Assembly: GCF_022539505.1 (NCBI RefSeq)
Contig: NC_061514.1
Location: forward strand, 326,537,090 to 326,601,089
DNA from: Lolium rigidum
Taxonomy: Eukaryota; Streptophyta; Magnoliopsida; Poales; Poaceae
Reading direction: 5' to 3'
Length of the DNA: 64,000 nt
The notes below the pieces were generated by a model. That model had not been told where the DNA came from, searched no databases, and was given only the letters and a program-made list of their open reading frames with translations. Shown piece after piece: positions 45,847 to 58,420 of the stretch. Each line of letters opens with the position of its first letter. Position 1 is the first letter of the stretch. The position numbers and the translations under genes were made by a program.

Positions 45847-46039
45847 AGGTTATGTGTCAATGTAGAGAAGACTAATTATACTTACCAAACCCACTGACTT
45901 CTGTGTGCAGCCATTGCCTCAAAGGTTCGGGATGGGCTGCAGTTAATTAAACAACATATTGGTTGTTTTGAGCTGGAAGAAATCAAAGAAGATAGCCAGA
46001 TGTCAACTGGACCACTGTACTTGCGGAACATGTTCAGGC
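45847..46039 (-). pseudogene. Copied PIG-L exon 8 with flanking intron
   Basis: 193 bp nearly identical to 19839-20032, with two differences seen by eye. It includes about 150 bp of exon 8 (RKYSGPVDIWLSS to HRSQWVW), the GTAAGT donor, and about 30 bp of intron 8. The copy lacks the first bases of the exon and its acceptor, and the sequence on both sides is unrelated to the gene. It is therefore a duplicated fragment, not a second gene, and its junction at 46039 is abrupt. Confidence 0.9.
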
Positions 46040-46227
46040 CGCTTCCGTTTGCTCTGCCGCTAAACGTTGATCGCTGAAAAAGCGTAACGTCTACGTAGTA
46101 TGGGCCAGCCCGTAGCAACCGACCTACTTATTTTTAGGCGTATGCGAATATATGCAGAAGGTCGGCAGTAGGAAAACCGTGTGCGTTACTCCTATATTCG
46201 CACACTATTTGTCCTCGATAATTGTGT

Positions 46228-46478
46228 TCGAGGTTAAATTATCCTTTCCTGAATCTACACGGACTCCCGACCTCCAAAGGGTCATCCCTAACCCGACAAA
46301 GAACAACCCTCCTTTGCTCTACGCTCTGTCTAACCATTACAAAGCGACAAAGCTTGTGAAGAAGCCTCACAATTCCATCAGATGCGACAACTAGTCCGAG
46401 TTCCCATTGGACTATGATCACATCAAGTATGCCGCTCTGGATGCATGCATCGGCTTCGAGATAGCTAGGAATCACTAG
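46228..46478 (+). pseudogene. Werner-like 3'-5' exonuclease fragment (DnaQ/DEDDy type)
   Basis: The frame reads TPDLQRVIPNP, PPLLYALSNHYKATKLVKKP, a stop, then SEFPLDYDHIKYAALDACIG and FEIARNH before another stop. The last block corresponds to the third exonuclease motif of plant Werner-type exonucleases (YAALDAY..FEIA), with Cys in place of the usual Tyr or Arg. Only the C-terminal part is present, with one internal stop. It lies directly before the first copy of the 285-bp repeat, which overlaps its end. Confidence 0.6.
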
Positions 46479-46745
46479 ACTCTAGTCAGCTTATGTTTAA
46501 TCCGGATTATGGATTGTAGTATGATAATCGTTTTCCCTAGTAGACCTAGGTTTAATCGAACCTTTGGAAATACTGCTAAAATGGTGTAAAGTAAACGTCT
46601 ACAAGACTTGCTAGTTAATTTAATTTTATGTTTACCGAACTTATCTAGTTTACTCTTAAATTGGTTGTGTTCAATGATGGAAATATGCCAGGGTTAAGAT
46701 TTCTCCTGCAGTTAGGCATACATATATAAATTAAGCGTAAATGTG
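46461..46745 (+). repeat. 285-bp direct repeat, left copy
   Basis: Begins ATAGCTAGGAATCACTAGAC and ends AAGCGTAAATGTG. Two differences from the right copy (50376-50660) were seen by eye: CCGAACTT versus CCGGACTT, and GCCAGG versus GCTAGG. The left copy continues the exonuclease fragment, so it is the original context on this side. Confidence 0.92.
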
Positions 46746-49700
46746 TTCAATGAGGAAGTTTTCAAGGATCAAGAGAGGAGTATGATGCAACATGATCAAG
46801 GAGAGTGAAAGCTCTAAGCTTGGGGATGCACCCGGTGGTTCACCCCTGCATATATCAAGAAGACTCAAGCGTCTAAGCTTGGGGATGCCCAAGGCATCCC
46901 CTTCTTCATCAACAAATTATCGGGTTCCTCCCCGAAACTACATTTTTATTCGGCCACATCTTATGTGCTTTTTCTTGGAGCGTCGGTTTGTTTTTGTTTT
47001 TGTTTTGTTTGAATAAAATGGATCCTAGCATTCACTTTATGGGAGAGATACACACTCCGCTGTAGCATATGGACAAATATGTCCTTGGTTTCTACTCATA
47101 GTATTCATGGCGAAGTTTCTCCTTCGTTAAATTGTTATATGGTTGGAATTGGAAAATGATACATGTAGTAATTGCTATAAATGTTTTGGGTAATGTGATA
47201 CTTGGCAATTGTTGTGTTCATGTTTAAGCTCTTGCATCATATGCTTTGCACCCATTAATGAAGAAATACATAGAGCATGCTAAAATTTGGTTTGCATATT
47301 TGGTTTCTCTAAGGTCTAGATAATTTCTAGTATTGAGTTTGAACAACAAGGAAGACGGTATAGAGTATTATAATGCTTTCAATATGTCTTTTATGTGAGT
47401 TTTGCTGTACTAGTTCATCCTTGTGTTTGCCTCAAACAACCTTGCTAGCCTAAACCTTGTATCGAGAGGGAATACTTCTCATGCATCCAAAATACTTGAG
47501 CCAACCACTATGCCATTTGTGTCCACCATACCTACCCACTACATGGTATTTTCCAGCCATTCCAAAGTAAATTGCTTGAGTGCTACCTTTAAAATTCCAT
47601 CATTCACCTTTGCAATATATAGCTCATGGGACAAATAGCTTAAAAACTATTGTAGTATTGAATATGTAATTATGCACTTTATCTCTTATTAAGTTGCTTG
47701 TTGTGCGATAACCATGTTTACTGGGGAACGCCATCAACTCATTGTTGAATTTCATGTGAGTTGCTATGCATGTTCGTCTTGTCGGAAGTAAGGGCGATCT
47801 ACACTGAGTTGAATGGTTTGAGCATGCATATTGTGAGAGAAGAACATTGGGCCGCTAACTAAAGCCATGTTCCATGGTGGAAGTTTCAGTTTTGGACAAA
47901 CATCCTCAAATCTCTAATGAGAAAAGAATTAATTGTTGTTGAATGCTTAAAGCATTAAAAGAGGAGTCCATTATCCGTTGTCTATGTTGTCCCGGTATGG
48001 ATGTCTAAGTTGAGAATAATCAAAAGCGAGAAATCCAAATGCGAGCTTTCTCCTTAGACCTTTGTACAGGCGGCATAGAGGTACCCCTTTGTGATACTTG
48101 GTTAAAGCATATGTATTGCGGTGATAATCCGGGTAGTCCAAGCTAATTAGGACAAGGTGCGAGCACTATTAGTACACTATGCATGAGGCTTGCAACTTAT
48201 AAGATATAATTTACATGATGCATATGCTTTATTACTACCGTTGACAAAATTGTTTCATGTTTTCAAAATCAAAGCTCTAGCACAAATATAGCAATCGATG
48301 CTTTTCCTCTATGAGGACCATTCTTTTACTTTCAATGTTGAGTCAGTTCACCTATTTCTCTCCACCTCAAGAAGCAAACACTTGTGTGAACTGTGCATTG
48401 ATTCTTACATACTTGCTTATTGCACTTATTATATTACTCTATGTTGACAATATCCATGAGATATACATGTTACAAGTTGAAAGCAACCGCTGAAACTTAA
48501 TCTTCTTTTGTGTTGCTTCAATACCTTTACTTTGAATTATTGCTTTATGAGTTAACTCTTATGCAAGACTTATTGATGCTTGTCTTGAAGTACTATTCAT
48601 GAAAAGTCTTTGCTTTATGATTCACTTGTTTACTCATGTCATGCACATTGTTTTGATCGCTGCATTCTCTACATATGCTTTACAAATAGTATGATCAAGT
48701 TTATGATGGCATGTCACTCCAGAAATTATCTTTGTTATCGTTTTACCTGCTCGGGACGAGCAGAACTAAGCTTGGGGATGCTGATACGTCTCCAACGTAT
48801 CGATAATTTCTTGTGTTCCATGCCACATTATTGATGTTATCTACATGTTTTATGCACACTTTATATCATATTCGTGCATTTTCTGGAACTAACCTATTAA
48901 CAAGATGCCGAAGTGCCGATTCGTTGTTTTCTGCTGTTTTTGGTTTCAGAAATCCTAGTAAAGAAATATTCTCGGAATTGGACGAAATAAAAGCCCGGAG
49001 GCCTATTTTCTCACGAAGCTTCCGAAGTCCGAAGGAGAGACGAAGAGGGGCCACGGGGTGGCCAAACCCTAGGGCGGCGCGGCCCCCCTTGGCCGCGCCG
49101 GCCTGTGGTGTGGGCCCCCGTGCCGCCTCTTGACTTGCCCTTCCGCCTACAAATAGCCTCCGTGACGAAACCCCCGATGCCGAGAGCCACGATACGGAAA
49201 ACATTGCCGAGACGCCGTCGCCGCCGATCCCATCTCGGGGGATCCCGGAGATCGCCTCCGGCACCCTGCCGGAGAGGGGAATCATCTCCCGGAGGACTCT
49301 ACACCGCCATGGTCGCCTCCGGAGTGATGAGTGAGTAGTCTACCCCTGGACTATGGGTCCATAGCAGTAGCTAGATGGTTGTCTTCTCCCCATTGTGCTA
49401 TCATTGTCGGATCTTGTGAGCTGCCTATCATGATCAAGATCATCTATATGTAATTCTATATGTTGCGTTTGTTGGGATCCGATGAATAGAGAATACTTGT
49501 TATGTTGATTATCAAAGTTATGCTTATGTGTTGTTTATGATCTTGCATGCTCTCCGTTATTAGTAGATGCTCCGGCCAAGTAGATGCTTTTAACTCCAAG
49601 AGGGAGTACTTATGCTCGATAGTGGGTTCATGCTCGCATTGACACCGGGACGAGTGACGAAAGTTCTAAGGTTGTGTTGTGCTGTTGCCACTAGGGATAA

Positions 49701-50375
49701 AACATTGATGCTATGTCTAAGGATGTAGTTGTTGATTACATTACGCACCATACTTAATGCAATTGTCCGTTGCTTGCAACTTAATACTTGGAGGGGTTCG
49801 GATGATAACCTTGAAGGTGGACTTTTTAGGCATAGATGCAGTTGGATGGCGGTCTATGTACTTTGTCGTAATGCCCAATTAAATCTCACTATACTCATCA
49901 TGATATGTATGTGCATGGTCATGCTCTCTTTATTTGTCAATTGCCCAACTGTAATTTGTTCACCCAACATGCTGTTCGTCTTATGGGAGAGACACCTCTA
50001 GTGAACTGTGGACCCCGGTCCAATTCTCTTTACTTAAATACAATCTACTGCAATACTTGTTTCTACTGTTTTCTCTGCAAACAATCATCTTCCACACAAT
50101 ACGGTTAATCCTTTGTTACAGCAAGCCGGTGAGATTGACAACCTCACCGTTTCGTTGGGGCAAAGTAGTTTGGTTGTGTTGTGCGGGTTCCACGTTGGCG
50201 CCGGAATCTCCGGTGTTGCGCCGCACTACATCCCGCCGCCATCAACCTTCAACGTGCTTCTTGGCTCCTCCTGGTTCGATAAACCTTGGTTTCTTTCTGA
50301 GGGAAAACTTGCTGCTGTGCTCATCATACCTTCCTCTTGGGGTTGCCCAACGAACGTGTGAAATACACGCCATCA
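46746..50375 (+). mobile_element. 5'-truncated Gypsy-like LTR element (3' interior plus one LTR)
   Basis: About 2 kb of noncoding 3' interior is followed by a complete 1594-bp LTR (48782-50375) starting TGATACGTCTCCAACGTATC after the purine-rich AAGCTTGGGGATGC and ending GCCATCA. The family is confirmed by the second copy at 60115-62819, which shares the interior and LTR. The 5' LTR, primer site and gag-pol are absent. The phrase TAAGCTTGGGGATGC also occurs twice inside (near 46816 and 46874). Gypsy membership is inferred from size and from the related LTR with a cereal Gypsy primer site at the right edge. Confidence 0.8.
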
Positions 50376-50660
50376 ATAGCTAGGAATCACTAGACTCTAG
50401 TCAGCTTATGTTTAATCCGGATTATGGATTGTAGTATGATAATCGTTTTCCCTAGTAGACCTAGGTTTAATCGAACCTTTGGAAATACTGCTAAAATGGT
50501 GTAAAGTAAACGTCTACAAGACTTGCTAGTTAATTTAATTTTATGTTTACCGGACTTATCTAGTTTACTCTTAAATTGGTTGTGTTCAATGATGGAAATA
50601 TGCTAGGGTTAAGATTTCTCCTGCAGTTAGGCATACATATATAAATTAAGCGTAAATGTG
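50376..50660 (+). repeat. 285-bp direct repeat, right copy
   Basis: Starts exactly at the end of the LTR and then runs into unduplicated sequence (TAGTAAATAAAATAG). See the left copy at 46461-46745. Confidence 0.92.
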
Positions 50661-51968
50661 TAGTAAATAAAATAGAGATAAGAGATTTGTGAGCAGCACA
50701 TCCGTAAATACTCTTGCCCATAAAGCCAGAGGTGACAAGAGCCTCTTGGTCCAACCATTATTCCCACATCCGCGAGTAACAACAGTTATTAAGCATATGA
50801 ATACATGTTAAAGCATTAAGCTAGATGAATGTGTCGTTGATCCCGAATGAATCACTAAACATGTACCATTACTTTCCCCTTTATGTCACTGAGGTTTCGT
50901 GGTAGCACGCCGTTCTCCACTTATCACACCTCTTCCCTTGATCGATCCGATAAACATGGCTACCTGCAGATCATCTAATCGAGGCAAAGAGATAAGGATA
51001 CAAGATTGCAAAACTCCTATTCAATCCTTACACATATTATAAGATTAGATCCATATAAACGCTGCGAGGATTCACCCCAACCCGCAGCCCGTGAGGACTA
51101 CTCACACAAGATCAATAACAAAGATAGAAATCACTGCGGCAAATACTTGGATTGAAATCACAATATTCTTACAATGGTCGTCAATTCTCAAAGAGATCTC
51201 TATTACAATGGTGATGACTATGGCTATGGGGGAGATTGAAGATGGAATGGATGAACTATGGTGGTGGATCTCCTTCGGCGTGGTATAGATGGATTGATGG
51301 ATGGCGGCTCTGTTTGGCGGCGAATGGCTCTCCTTTTGGCGCCGGGTCTTTCACAGAACTTATAGGGGTTGACCTCGTGAATGTTGCGGCAGACCGTACG
51401 GGTGGACAGTACGGACGGGACTTGCCCGTACCGATGTCCGTTAAACTTCTTAGAACCGCCTCCTTAAGCCGGGTCAACTTTGTTGCACTTGTGACACCAT
51501 TTTCTTCAGTAATTGCAGGTCCATTTATCATTATGACGTGATTTTCTACACACCATTCAAAGATAGAAGAGATTGCACATCTTTACATTAATTAGTCATC
51601 AGTAACGAATTAAGAGGTAAATTTATCAATTTCTTAACTTAGCTAAGGGTTTAAACGCGAGAAAAAGTGGAGTATTTCATAGCCATCAAATTCCCCAAAT
51701 TTAAACTTAGGAGTGCGCGACTAGGACCAATTATATGTCCAGCGCGTCAAAAAAGCTTTAAGGCCGCTTTTGGACCCTCTAAATTCTTTGAATGGAAGGA
51801 CCGAATCAAAACGTACATAAGTTTAGTGACCTAACATATATTTTACTCTAGTTAACAAAGCAAGATTAAGATCCAACCGGAAGGAGTTTTTGTCACTTTC
51901 ACGGCTTTGAAATCGGACCAAAGAATCCGTATTTCTTTTCGTAGAACATCCGCAGTGTTACACATTTC
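50661..51968. other. No gene recognised; GULLO 3' flank
   Basis: The stretch 50661-51540 looks transposon- or leader-like (dense AGATCAATAACAAAGATAG-type text, a possible copied promoter region) but could not be assigned. From about 51895 the sequence resembles the 3' flank of the truncated GULLO copy and is probably the GULLO 3' untranslated region. Confidence 0.35.
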
Positions 51969-54900
51969 TCATACATTAAAGTATGATGATGAAGCAGAGT
52001 ATCTGCATACCCTGGCCTCAGTATACACACGTCCCTCTCTGCAGTAGTACCCTTGCACCGGGCTGCAGTGCCTGTCCTCGGAGCACACGCACTGCCCATC
52101 CAGCGCGCACCCGTCGTGGCCAGCCCCGCCGCTAAGGCCATTGCCCACGACCTCGTCGGACCACGGGCTGTCGAACAACCCTCGTGGGTCTAGCTGCCGC
52201 TTCGCCGCGGCGAACCTTGCCCATCCCGGGTACTTCCCCTGCACGCCACGGAATGCCACCATCCTGTTCTTGGCCCAGTGCGGGCGCGCGCCGTGCTTGA
52301 CGAACGCCATCTGCTCCACCTCCTCCCACACGTCCTGGTCGAGCCGCGCCGCCGCCGGGTCCGACGCGCGGTAGTAGTTGAAGTCCACCACCACGGAGTC
52401 CTCGGGCTGGCCGAGCAACGCCTCCGACCGCTTCACGAACCGGACCAGGAGACCGTTGTAGACGTCCACGCCGCACATGCTATCCGCGCCGACGAGGTCC
52501 CGCAGCCGCTTCACGTCGAGGACGAAGGATCGGAACCGCGCCGGGGAGAAGATGGCCGTGCTCTCGTAGAAGAAGAGGCCCCTGTACCTGGGGTCCCACG
52601 CGCACGCGGCGAGCAGGTTGTACGCCGGCGAGTGTGCGCAGGATCCCGACGTCTGCATCTTCCCCTGGAACCCCACGACGGGGTAGCCCGTGAACATCAC
52701 GCCGCCGCGCAGCCCGTTGCCAATGAGCCGCTTCGCCGCGATCTCAGACTTGGCCATCGTGCACTTGCCCTTGACGTCCTTGGACTTCTCTAATGAGGTT
52801 TCCAGTGCTCTTATTCCCGCGGAGACGGCGATGAGCGTGGACTGGAAGCCGATGAAGTCGTTGACGCCGTCGCCCGTGGCGTTGAGTGGCGCTCGATCGT
52901 CGATCCTGTACACCGCCTGGTGCTGGGATGGGTACCAGGCGATGTCGGCGAACTCGTGGCGCGCGGCGTGATCAGCGAAGTCGTCCTGGAACGTGGAGTC
53001 GTCTCTGTAATCGTAGGTGATGCTTCTCTTGAACCGCGGCTCTAGCGCCAGTGTCACCTGAACAAACCCATCCGCCATTTGCAATCAGTTGGAAACCGGA
53101 CATCAGTAAAGTAATTTTTTTAAACTTAACTAAGCATTTCGAAACAATATAATACACCCTCCTTAACTGTTGTATTGTGATCCGAAATCTGTTTACCTGT
53201 TGTACTATGGAAGGAGTCCTAACAGACTATGGCATACCAAACGTGCTAGACGTAGCACATAACAACTCTATTTCGTGTTTCCCAAGAAAGAGAGTTGTTT
53301 GCCCTATATATAGTCCAAGGTAGTCATAGAATAGATGAGAGAGAGTTTCTCCATATTGATAGCACGCAGAGGATTTGTCCTCTCGTGTATTGTAATACTC
53401 CTCCAATTATAGTGATACGCCGCCGTGCGTTCCGTGGTTTTTTCCTGTTTGGGTTTTCCACGAAAAAATCTGTGTTCTTGTTCTTTGTTTGATCTACTTT
53501 ATTTGCGCGGTTTTGTAACAAGTGGTATCAGAGCATCAGGCTTCAAGATCGATCCGTTGCCCGGGAGACTTTCCATTGCGCTCGCTGGCAGCACCGCGTC
53601 TCGTCGTTTGGATCAACCGCTGCGTCTCGCGGCATCAAGCAGCATCTACAAGTCTAAGGTACAGTTGTTTTTCGTGAGATTGGATCTACAAATTCAACTC
53701 AGTTTCCGCTGCGTCCCGTGCGGCCGTGCGCCGCCTTTGGAGATACGTCTGCTGCAGTTGGAATCGGTGCATCGTTCGTCACTTCTTAGCTCGCCAGGAT
53801 CGACAGGATTTCGGCCGAGCAATCTGCGGCGCGTTCCATCCTGCGCTAGTTTCCATGTTTCGACAGGAATTCTTTTTCCGCTGATTTGACGAACAACTGA
53901 AGCTGTGCGTTAGTGGGATTCATAGACGATTTACCAGATTGGTTTAAAACAGCTACAACCATCGTCCAGAGAATCAAGTCCAGAGGTGGAGCTAGTCTCC
54001 TGCTCATTCACGTGAGGCTACAGATTTATTTTCGGCTCTCCGTATTGCTACGTCTAGCCAAAACAAAACCAGGTGCTATCTGTTTATGTTTTTTTGCTCT
54101 GCAGTTTTAATTCTACATACTCTAGAATTTTTCTGTGGCTTGTATTGCTTCTTGTACTGCTTTGTGATCACAGTTTTATCGACTCATGGAAATCATAAAG
54201 TACGATGTTCAGCTGTTGTATTATGACACAAGGTTTACCCTATGGCAAGTCGAGATGCGAGCGTTGTTGGCGCAAGCCAATTATGAGTTTGCACTGGATA
54301 GTTTTGGAAATAAGTGAGCTGCTGTTTGGACTGATAAGGAGAAAAGAAAGAATCCTACTTCGCCTATGATCGATGATTTGACACTGGTATGATCATCGTT
54401 TTATAGTTTTCAGTTTAAGGTGGAGTTTATTGGATTATGACCTGTCAGGAGATATGAAGTTCAGATATTATGTTGCTGCAATTATATGAAGAACACAATT
54501 CAATTATCTGGAAAAAAAATGGAGGAGGTAATTTTTATGCCTGTTGGTAGCCAGCATTATACTCTTTGCTCTCCAGAGATTTTGCTGTTATGCATGTGAA
54601 GGTTTTTCTTTGTTACTCAAGTTCATGATGAGGATTGTTTGAGATGCAAGAAGGAGATTGTTTTCTGCTAGATACTACAACATTTAGTACTGTAAGTTTC
54701 AGTGCAATTCAATTGTCTTTGCTCTTTCAAGAGGGGTCTATTGCAGAGTTGAAGCTCCATTGCATGTTGAGGTTCCTTTATCAGACTGTTGTGTTGTTCT
54801 ACAGAGACAGTTTTGACCATGTCATGGATTTTTCATTAGCCTTTAAGTCGGCAGTTTTTTTGCTGTACGTGATGTCATTCGTACCAGATGCTCTTGCATG

Positions 54901-57900
54901 AGTATGTTTGCCGAGGTTTGTGCTTTCAGGGTTGTAGCACATTCAGATTCCATGAGATGAGTTCTTCACAATGTTATGTGTACCAAGATGTTGCACTATG
55001 AGTTATGCGCTCGTTCGGACACCACAGGAGATATGATGACTTATGTCATTTGATGATTGAGCAGTTTCAGTTTCTTTGAGGTCAGTGGCACAGACTCAGA
55101 CTTTTGCTGGGTTTTTACAGGATGCCCAGGTTCATATGTTTGCTTTGTTGACAGCTGTGTTGTTTTCTGGACGACCCAAGATAGATTTGCTCAATTTGAC
55201 TTCATGAGAAGTTTAATAGTCCTATGGACGTTTCAAGGCACAAGGTTTACTTGTGATGACTTTAGTTGAGGAGTTGAATGCTATCTATGACTGTTGCAAG
55301 GGATTTCGGCTCAAGGTGGAGTTTGTTGTATTGTGATCCGAAATCTGTTTACCTGTTGTACTATGGAATGAGTCCTAACAGACTATGGCATACCAAACGT
55401 GCTAGACGTAGCACATAACAACTCTATTTCGTGTTTCCCAAGAAAGAGAGTTGTTTGCCCCTATATATAGTCCAAGGTAGTCATAGAATAGATGAGAGAG
55501 AGTTTCTCCATATTGATAGCACGCAGAGGATTTGTCCTCTCGTGTATTGTAATACTCCTCCAATTATAGTGATACGCCGCCGTGCGTTCCGTGGTTTTTT
55601 CCTGTTTGGGTTTTCCACGTAAAAATATGTGTTCTTGTTCTTTGTTTGATCTACTTTATTTGCGCGGTTTTGTAACATTAACTTTGATTTTTCTAGATTT
55701 CCATATTTCTAGACACGTTTTACCGTGTAGATATATGCAAATCTAGATAAATTTGAATCACTCCTTTCTAGACAAAGGAAGTAATTAAAATTCATCTTAG
55801 ATTTTACTGAGTGGAGATAAAATGGATACTGAAGATAAGAAGTGCCGTAAGACTTCAGGTCATCCGTTCTCGAAAAATGTACTCCTTCGTTCACTAAGAC
55901 CTTTTGTAGATGCATGTATTTGTAGTGTGTAGATTTATTTGTTTTGGTAGAAAAGATCGGTATCTAGTTTATTTTAAAATATCTAAAATTCATACAATAA
56001 TGAGCAGTATGATAGAACACTCTTAGTCGCAACAGTAACTATGTGTGGAGTGTGGACTAGCTGGCCATGTTCTTACTTAGAGTAGCTTATTCATGCTATG
56101 CTTTTTTCAGGAGGTATAGGATTTTTGGGACAACCTAAACGTCAAGCGACTGCAAACTGATGAAAGCGCAGTCGATTCCTTCCTTCCCCCAATTCCGGTT
56201 CATTCCAGCACAACTTGCCTACGACTTATAAAATGGACGTGGCTAGTTTTGAACTTTTGATTAACTCAGAGCTAACTTAATTCTAGATCATCTGACTTTA
56301 ACATATTTCATGTGCAACCGGGAAAAATGATGTGCAATTACGTCCCATGTGTAATTTCCACGTGTATCAATTACAAAGCAAATCTAGCGGTCCTAAAGTC
56401 GACCTGTAACTAACCAGATTCTCAATCGACCTAAAACTAGCAAAAAAGTTATAAAATTGACTCAGTCGCTTAAGTTTTTCAGAAACTATTTATTTGTGAG
56501 ATTCCCTACACATGGAAAGGAACATCATCCAAATCATTTTCATCAGCCGTGTAAGCAAAGTTTTATTTGTTTGGCATTACGTGCAAAGCCATGTTGGTCA
56601 ACAGAGTTGATGTTTATTCAACCCACACTAACATATATATAGCAAGACATATGTCCATAGGACGGTAGCTTAGTCCTTCACCAAAATATAGAGGGGAAAC
56701 TACGTACACTAGCATGCTAGATCGTGATTAGGGACGTCACATCATTTCGAAAAAGAAAAAAAAATGCTACAACGTGGTGGCAAGGTAAAGATGTTTCAAG
56801 CTATAAAATATGGACTGGTCAATATATGTATAAAGATAGGTATGCTGATGTATACACATGCATGATAAAATATATAAAAGTAATCACAAGATATCTAATT
56901 TTCTACTTTGAGTCAAAATACAATGGTATAAAACTGTTTGGAAAAAAACCATTTACATAAGCATTCAGCTATGGCATCACGTACTACTCCATCCATCCCA
57001 ATAAACTTTATATTATGTTTTGGGGCACTTTTGATTCATTGGAGACGGAAACTACAGGAATAGTAAACATATATGTAGAATTGAGATTTCCTGTCTACTT
57101 AAATCTTATGTGAAGATAATTTTTTGTTTAATTGTTGTGAAGCAATTTTTCATGAGGTCTAACCTAATCGTAATTTCCTTTAAAATCTATAGTATACAAT
57201 TCTAATAGAATTAGTTCTTATGGAATATGATCCTCATGAATCAAACAACTTTCATGTGAAAAAATCAATATGATCTCAATCCCACACAAATATTTTGAAA
57301 CCCCCGTGAATCAAAGTAGCTCTCCAAAGGATAAACATTTGGCTAACAATGTGTGGCTAAAATCGATGTAATTAGATCATATTCCAAAATAATATACCAA
57401 TTCCAAAATGTAAGCCTCTTTAGAAAGCTAGGCTTACATTTTGAAGCGGAGGTAATACTTACTCATATCTAATATTTTGCATGAAAAGACTAACTCTAAT
57501 TATTGGCCAAAGGCTGGTCCTAGAGAAACCTATTGTGTATTGTATTTTGAGATGGAGAAAGTAGTAATAGAGGCTTCAAGTTACACACTGCAAGTAGTAA
57601 TATAGCACAACCTATTTTATTTGGGAAGTATATGGATTAACAACAAAATGGCAAACCAACGGGGAAGCATAATGATTCCAGCGCACGAAAAGTCTTAACA
57701 ATGATGCACGCTCGATCTGATTAGTTAACTAACCTTGGAGATGACCCCGAGGAGGCCGAGCGAGACGAGCGCGGCGGGGAAGAGCGCGTCACCTTTGGCG
57801 AGCGGCACGACCCTGGCCCAGCCCTGGTTCAACCCGGCGGGCACGACAATGGTGAGGCCCACAACGTGGTCGTGGACGGCGCCGCCCCGGCCCCACCACG

Positions 57901-58420
57901 AGCTGCCGTGGGAGCCCGTGCTAATCACCCCGGCGACGCTGACCCCCTCCCAGTACGGCGACGCCGGCAGGCTCAGCCCGCCGGCCTCGGCCGCGTCGAT
58001 CACGGCCCGCAGCGGCGCGCCGGCGTCCGCGGTGACCGTCCGCGCTGCCGCGTCCACCTGCACGCCGGCGTACCTCGCCGTGCTTATCAGCAGGGTGCTG
58101 TTGTTGCTCGCGCCGATCCCGCCGCCGGGGCAGGCCAGCTTGGGGATGGTGTGCGCGAAGCCGCTGACGGCCTTGACCCGCATGCCGCCGGCGCTGGCGC
58201 GCGCGACGGCGGCCACGAGTTCTTGCTCCGACGCCGGGTAGGCCACGGCCGCCACGGGGCAGTCCGCGCGGTCGCTGGACCAGGCGCCGTACGCGTTGGT
58301 GAGCACGCAGCCGACGCCCGACCCGCCGCAGCGCACCGGCGGCCGCGGCGGCACGGACAGCGCCGCCGGGGCCAGGGAGCAGAGCGCCAGCAGGAGGAGA
58401 AGTGTACCGGCGGCCATCAT
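51969..58420 (-). CDS. GULLO: L-gulonolactone oxidase-like flavoprotein (GULLO)
   Basis: FAD-dependent aldonolactone oxidoreductase. Family members oxidise L-gulono-1,4-lactone toward ascorbate, and plant GULLOs are secreted or endomembrane proteins. Exon 1 is 57734-58420 (229 codons) and exon 2 is 51969-53057 (362 codons), giving 591 residues, the usual length. Intron phase is 0. The start at 58420 (a second ATG follows directly) opens a signal peptide of about 21 residues (AGTLLLLLALCSLAPAALS). The FAD-binding part has VSGFAHTIPKL with the flavin-site His at residue 90, and GVSVAGVISTGSHGSSWWG. The ALO domain includes ARPHWAKNR near residue 489. The tail is Cys-rich (CALDGQCVCSEDRHCSP). The 4.7-kb intron carries a complete copia-like insertion. 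A truncated copy lies at 24029-24747. Confidence 0.95.
53168..55677 (+). mobile_element. Copia-like non-autonomous LTR element in GULLO intron, 2.5 kb
   Basis: The LTRs at 53168-53520 and 55324-55677 begin TGTTGTATTGTGATCCG and end TTTTGTAACA. TTAAC flanks both sides (53163-53167 and 55678-55682). The initiator-Met primer site TGGTATCAGAGC is at 53523-53534 and a purine tract (AAGGTGGAGTT) precedes the 3' LTR. By eye the LTRs differ by three substitutions and one indel, about 99% identity, so insertion was recent. The interior has a stop-interrupted copia gag start near 54187 (YDTRFTLWQVEMRALLAQAN) and no pol. The element is antisense to GULLO. Confidence 0.93.
55683..57733. other. Remainder of GULLO intron
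   Basis: AT-rich. Two short mariner-like remnants are suggested by CTCCATCCATCCCAATAAAC near 56989 and by the inverted pair AAAATGTAAGCC and GGCTTACATTTT near 57403-57443. Nothing coding. Confidence 0.45.

Noticed and set aside
45404..45865. Serine-rich frame and its acidic reverse over the CTT repeats
   Set aside because: Produced by triplet microsatellites and GC-rich sequence; no real domain.
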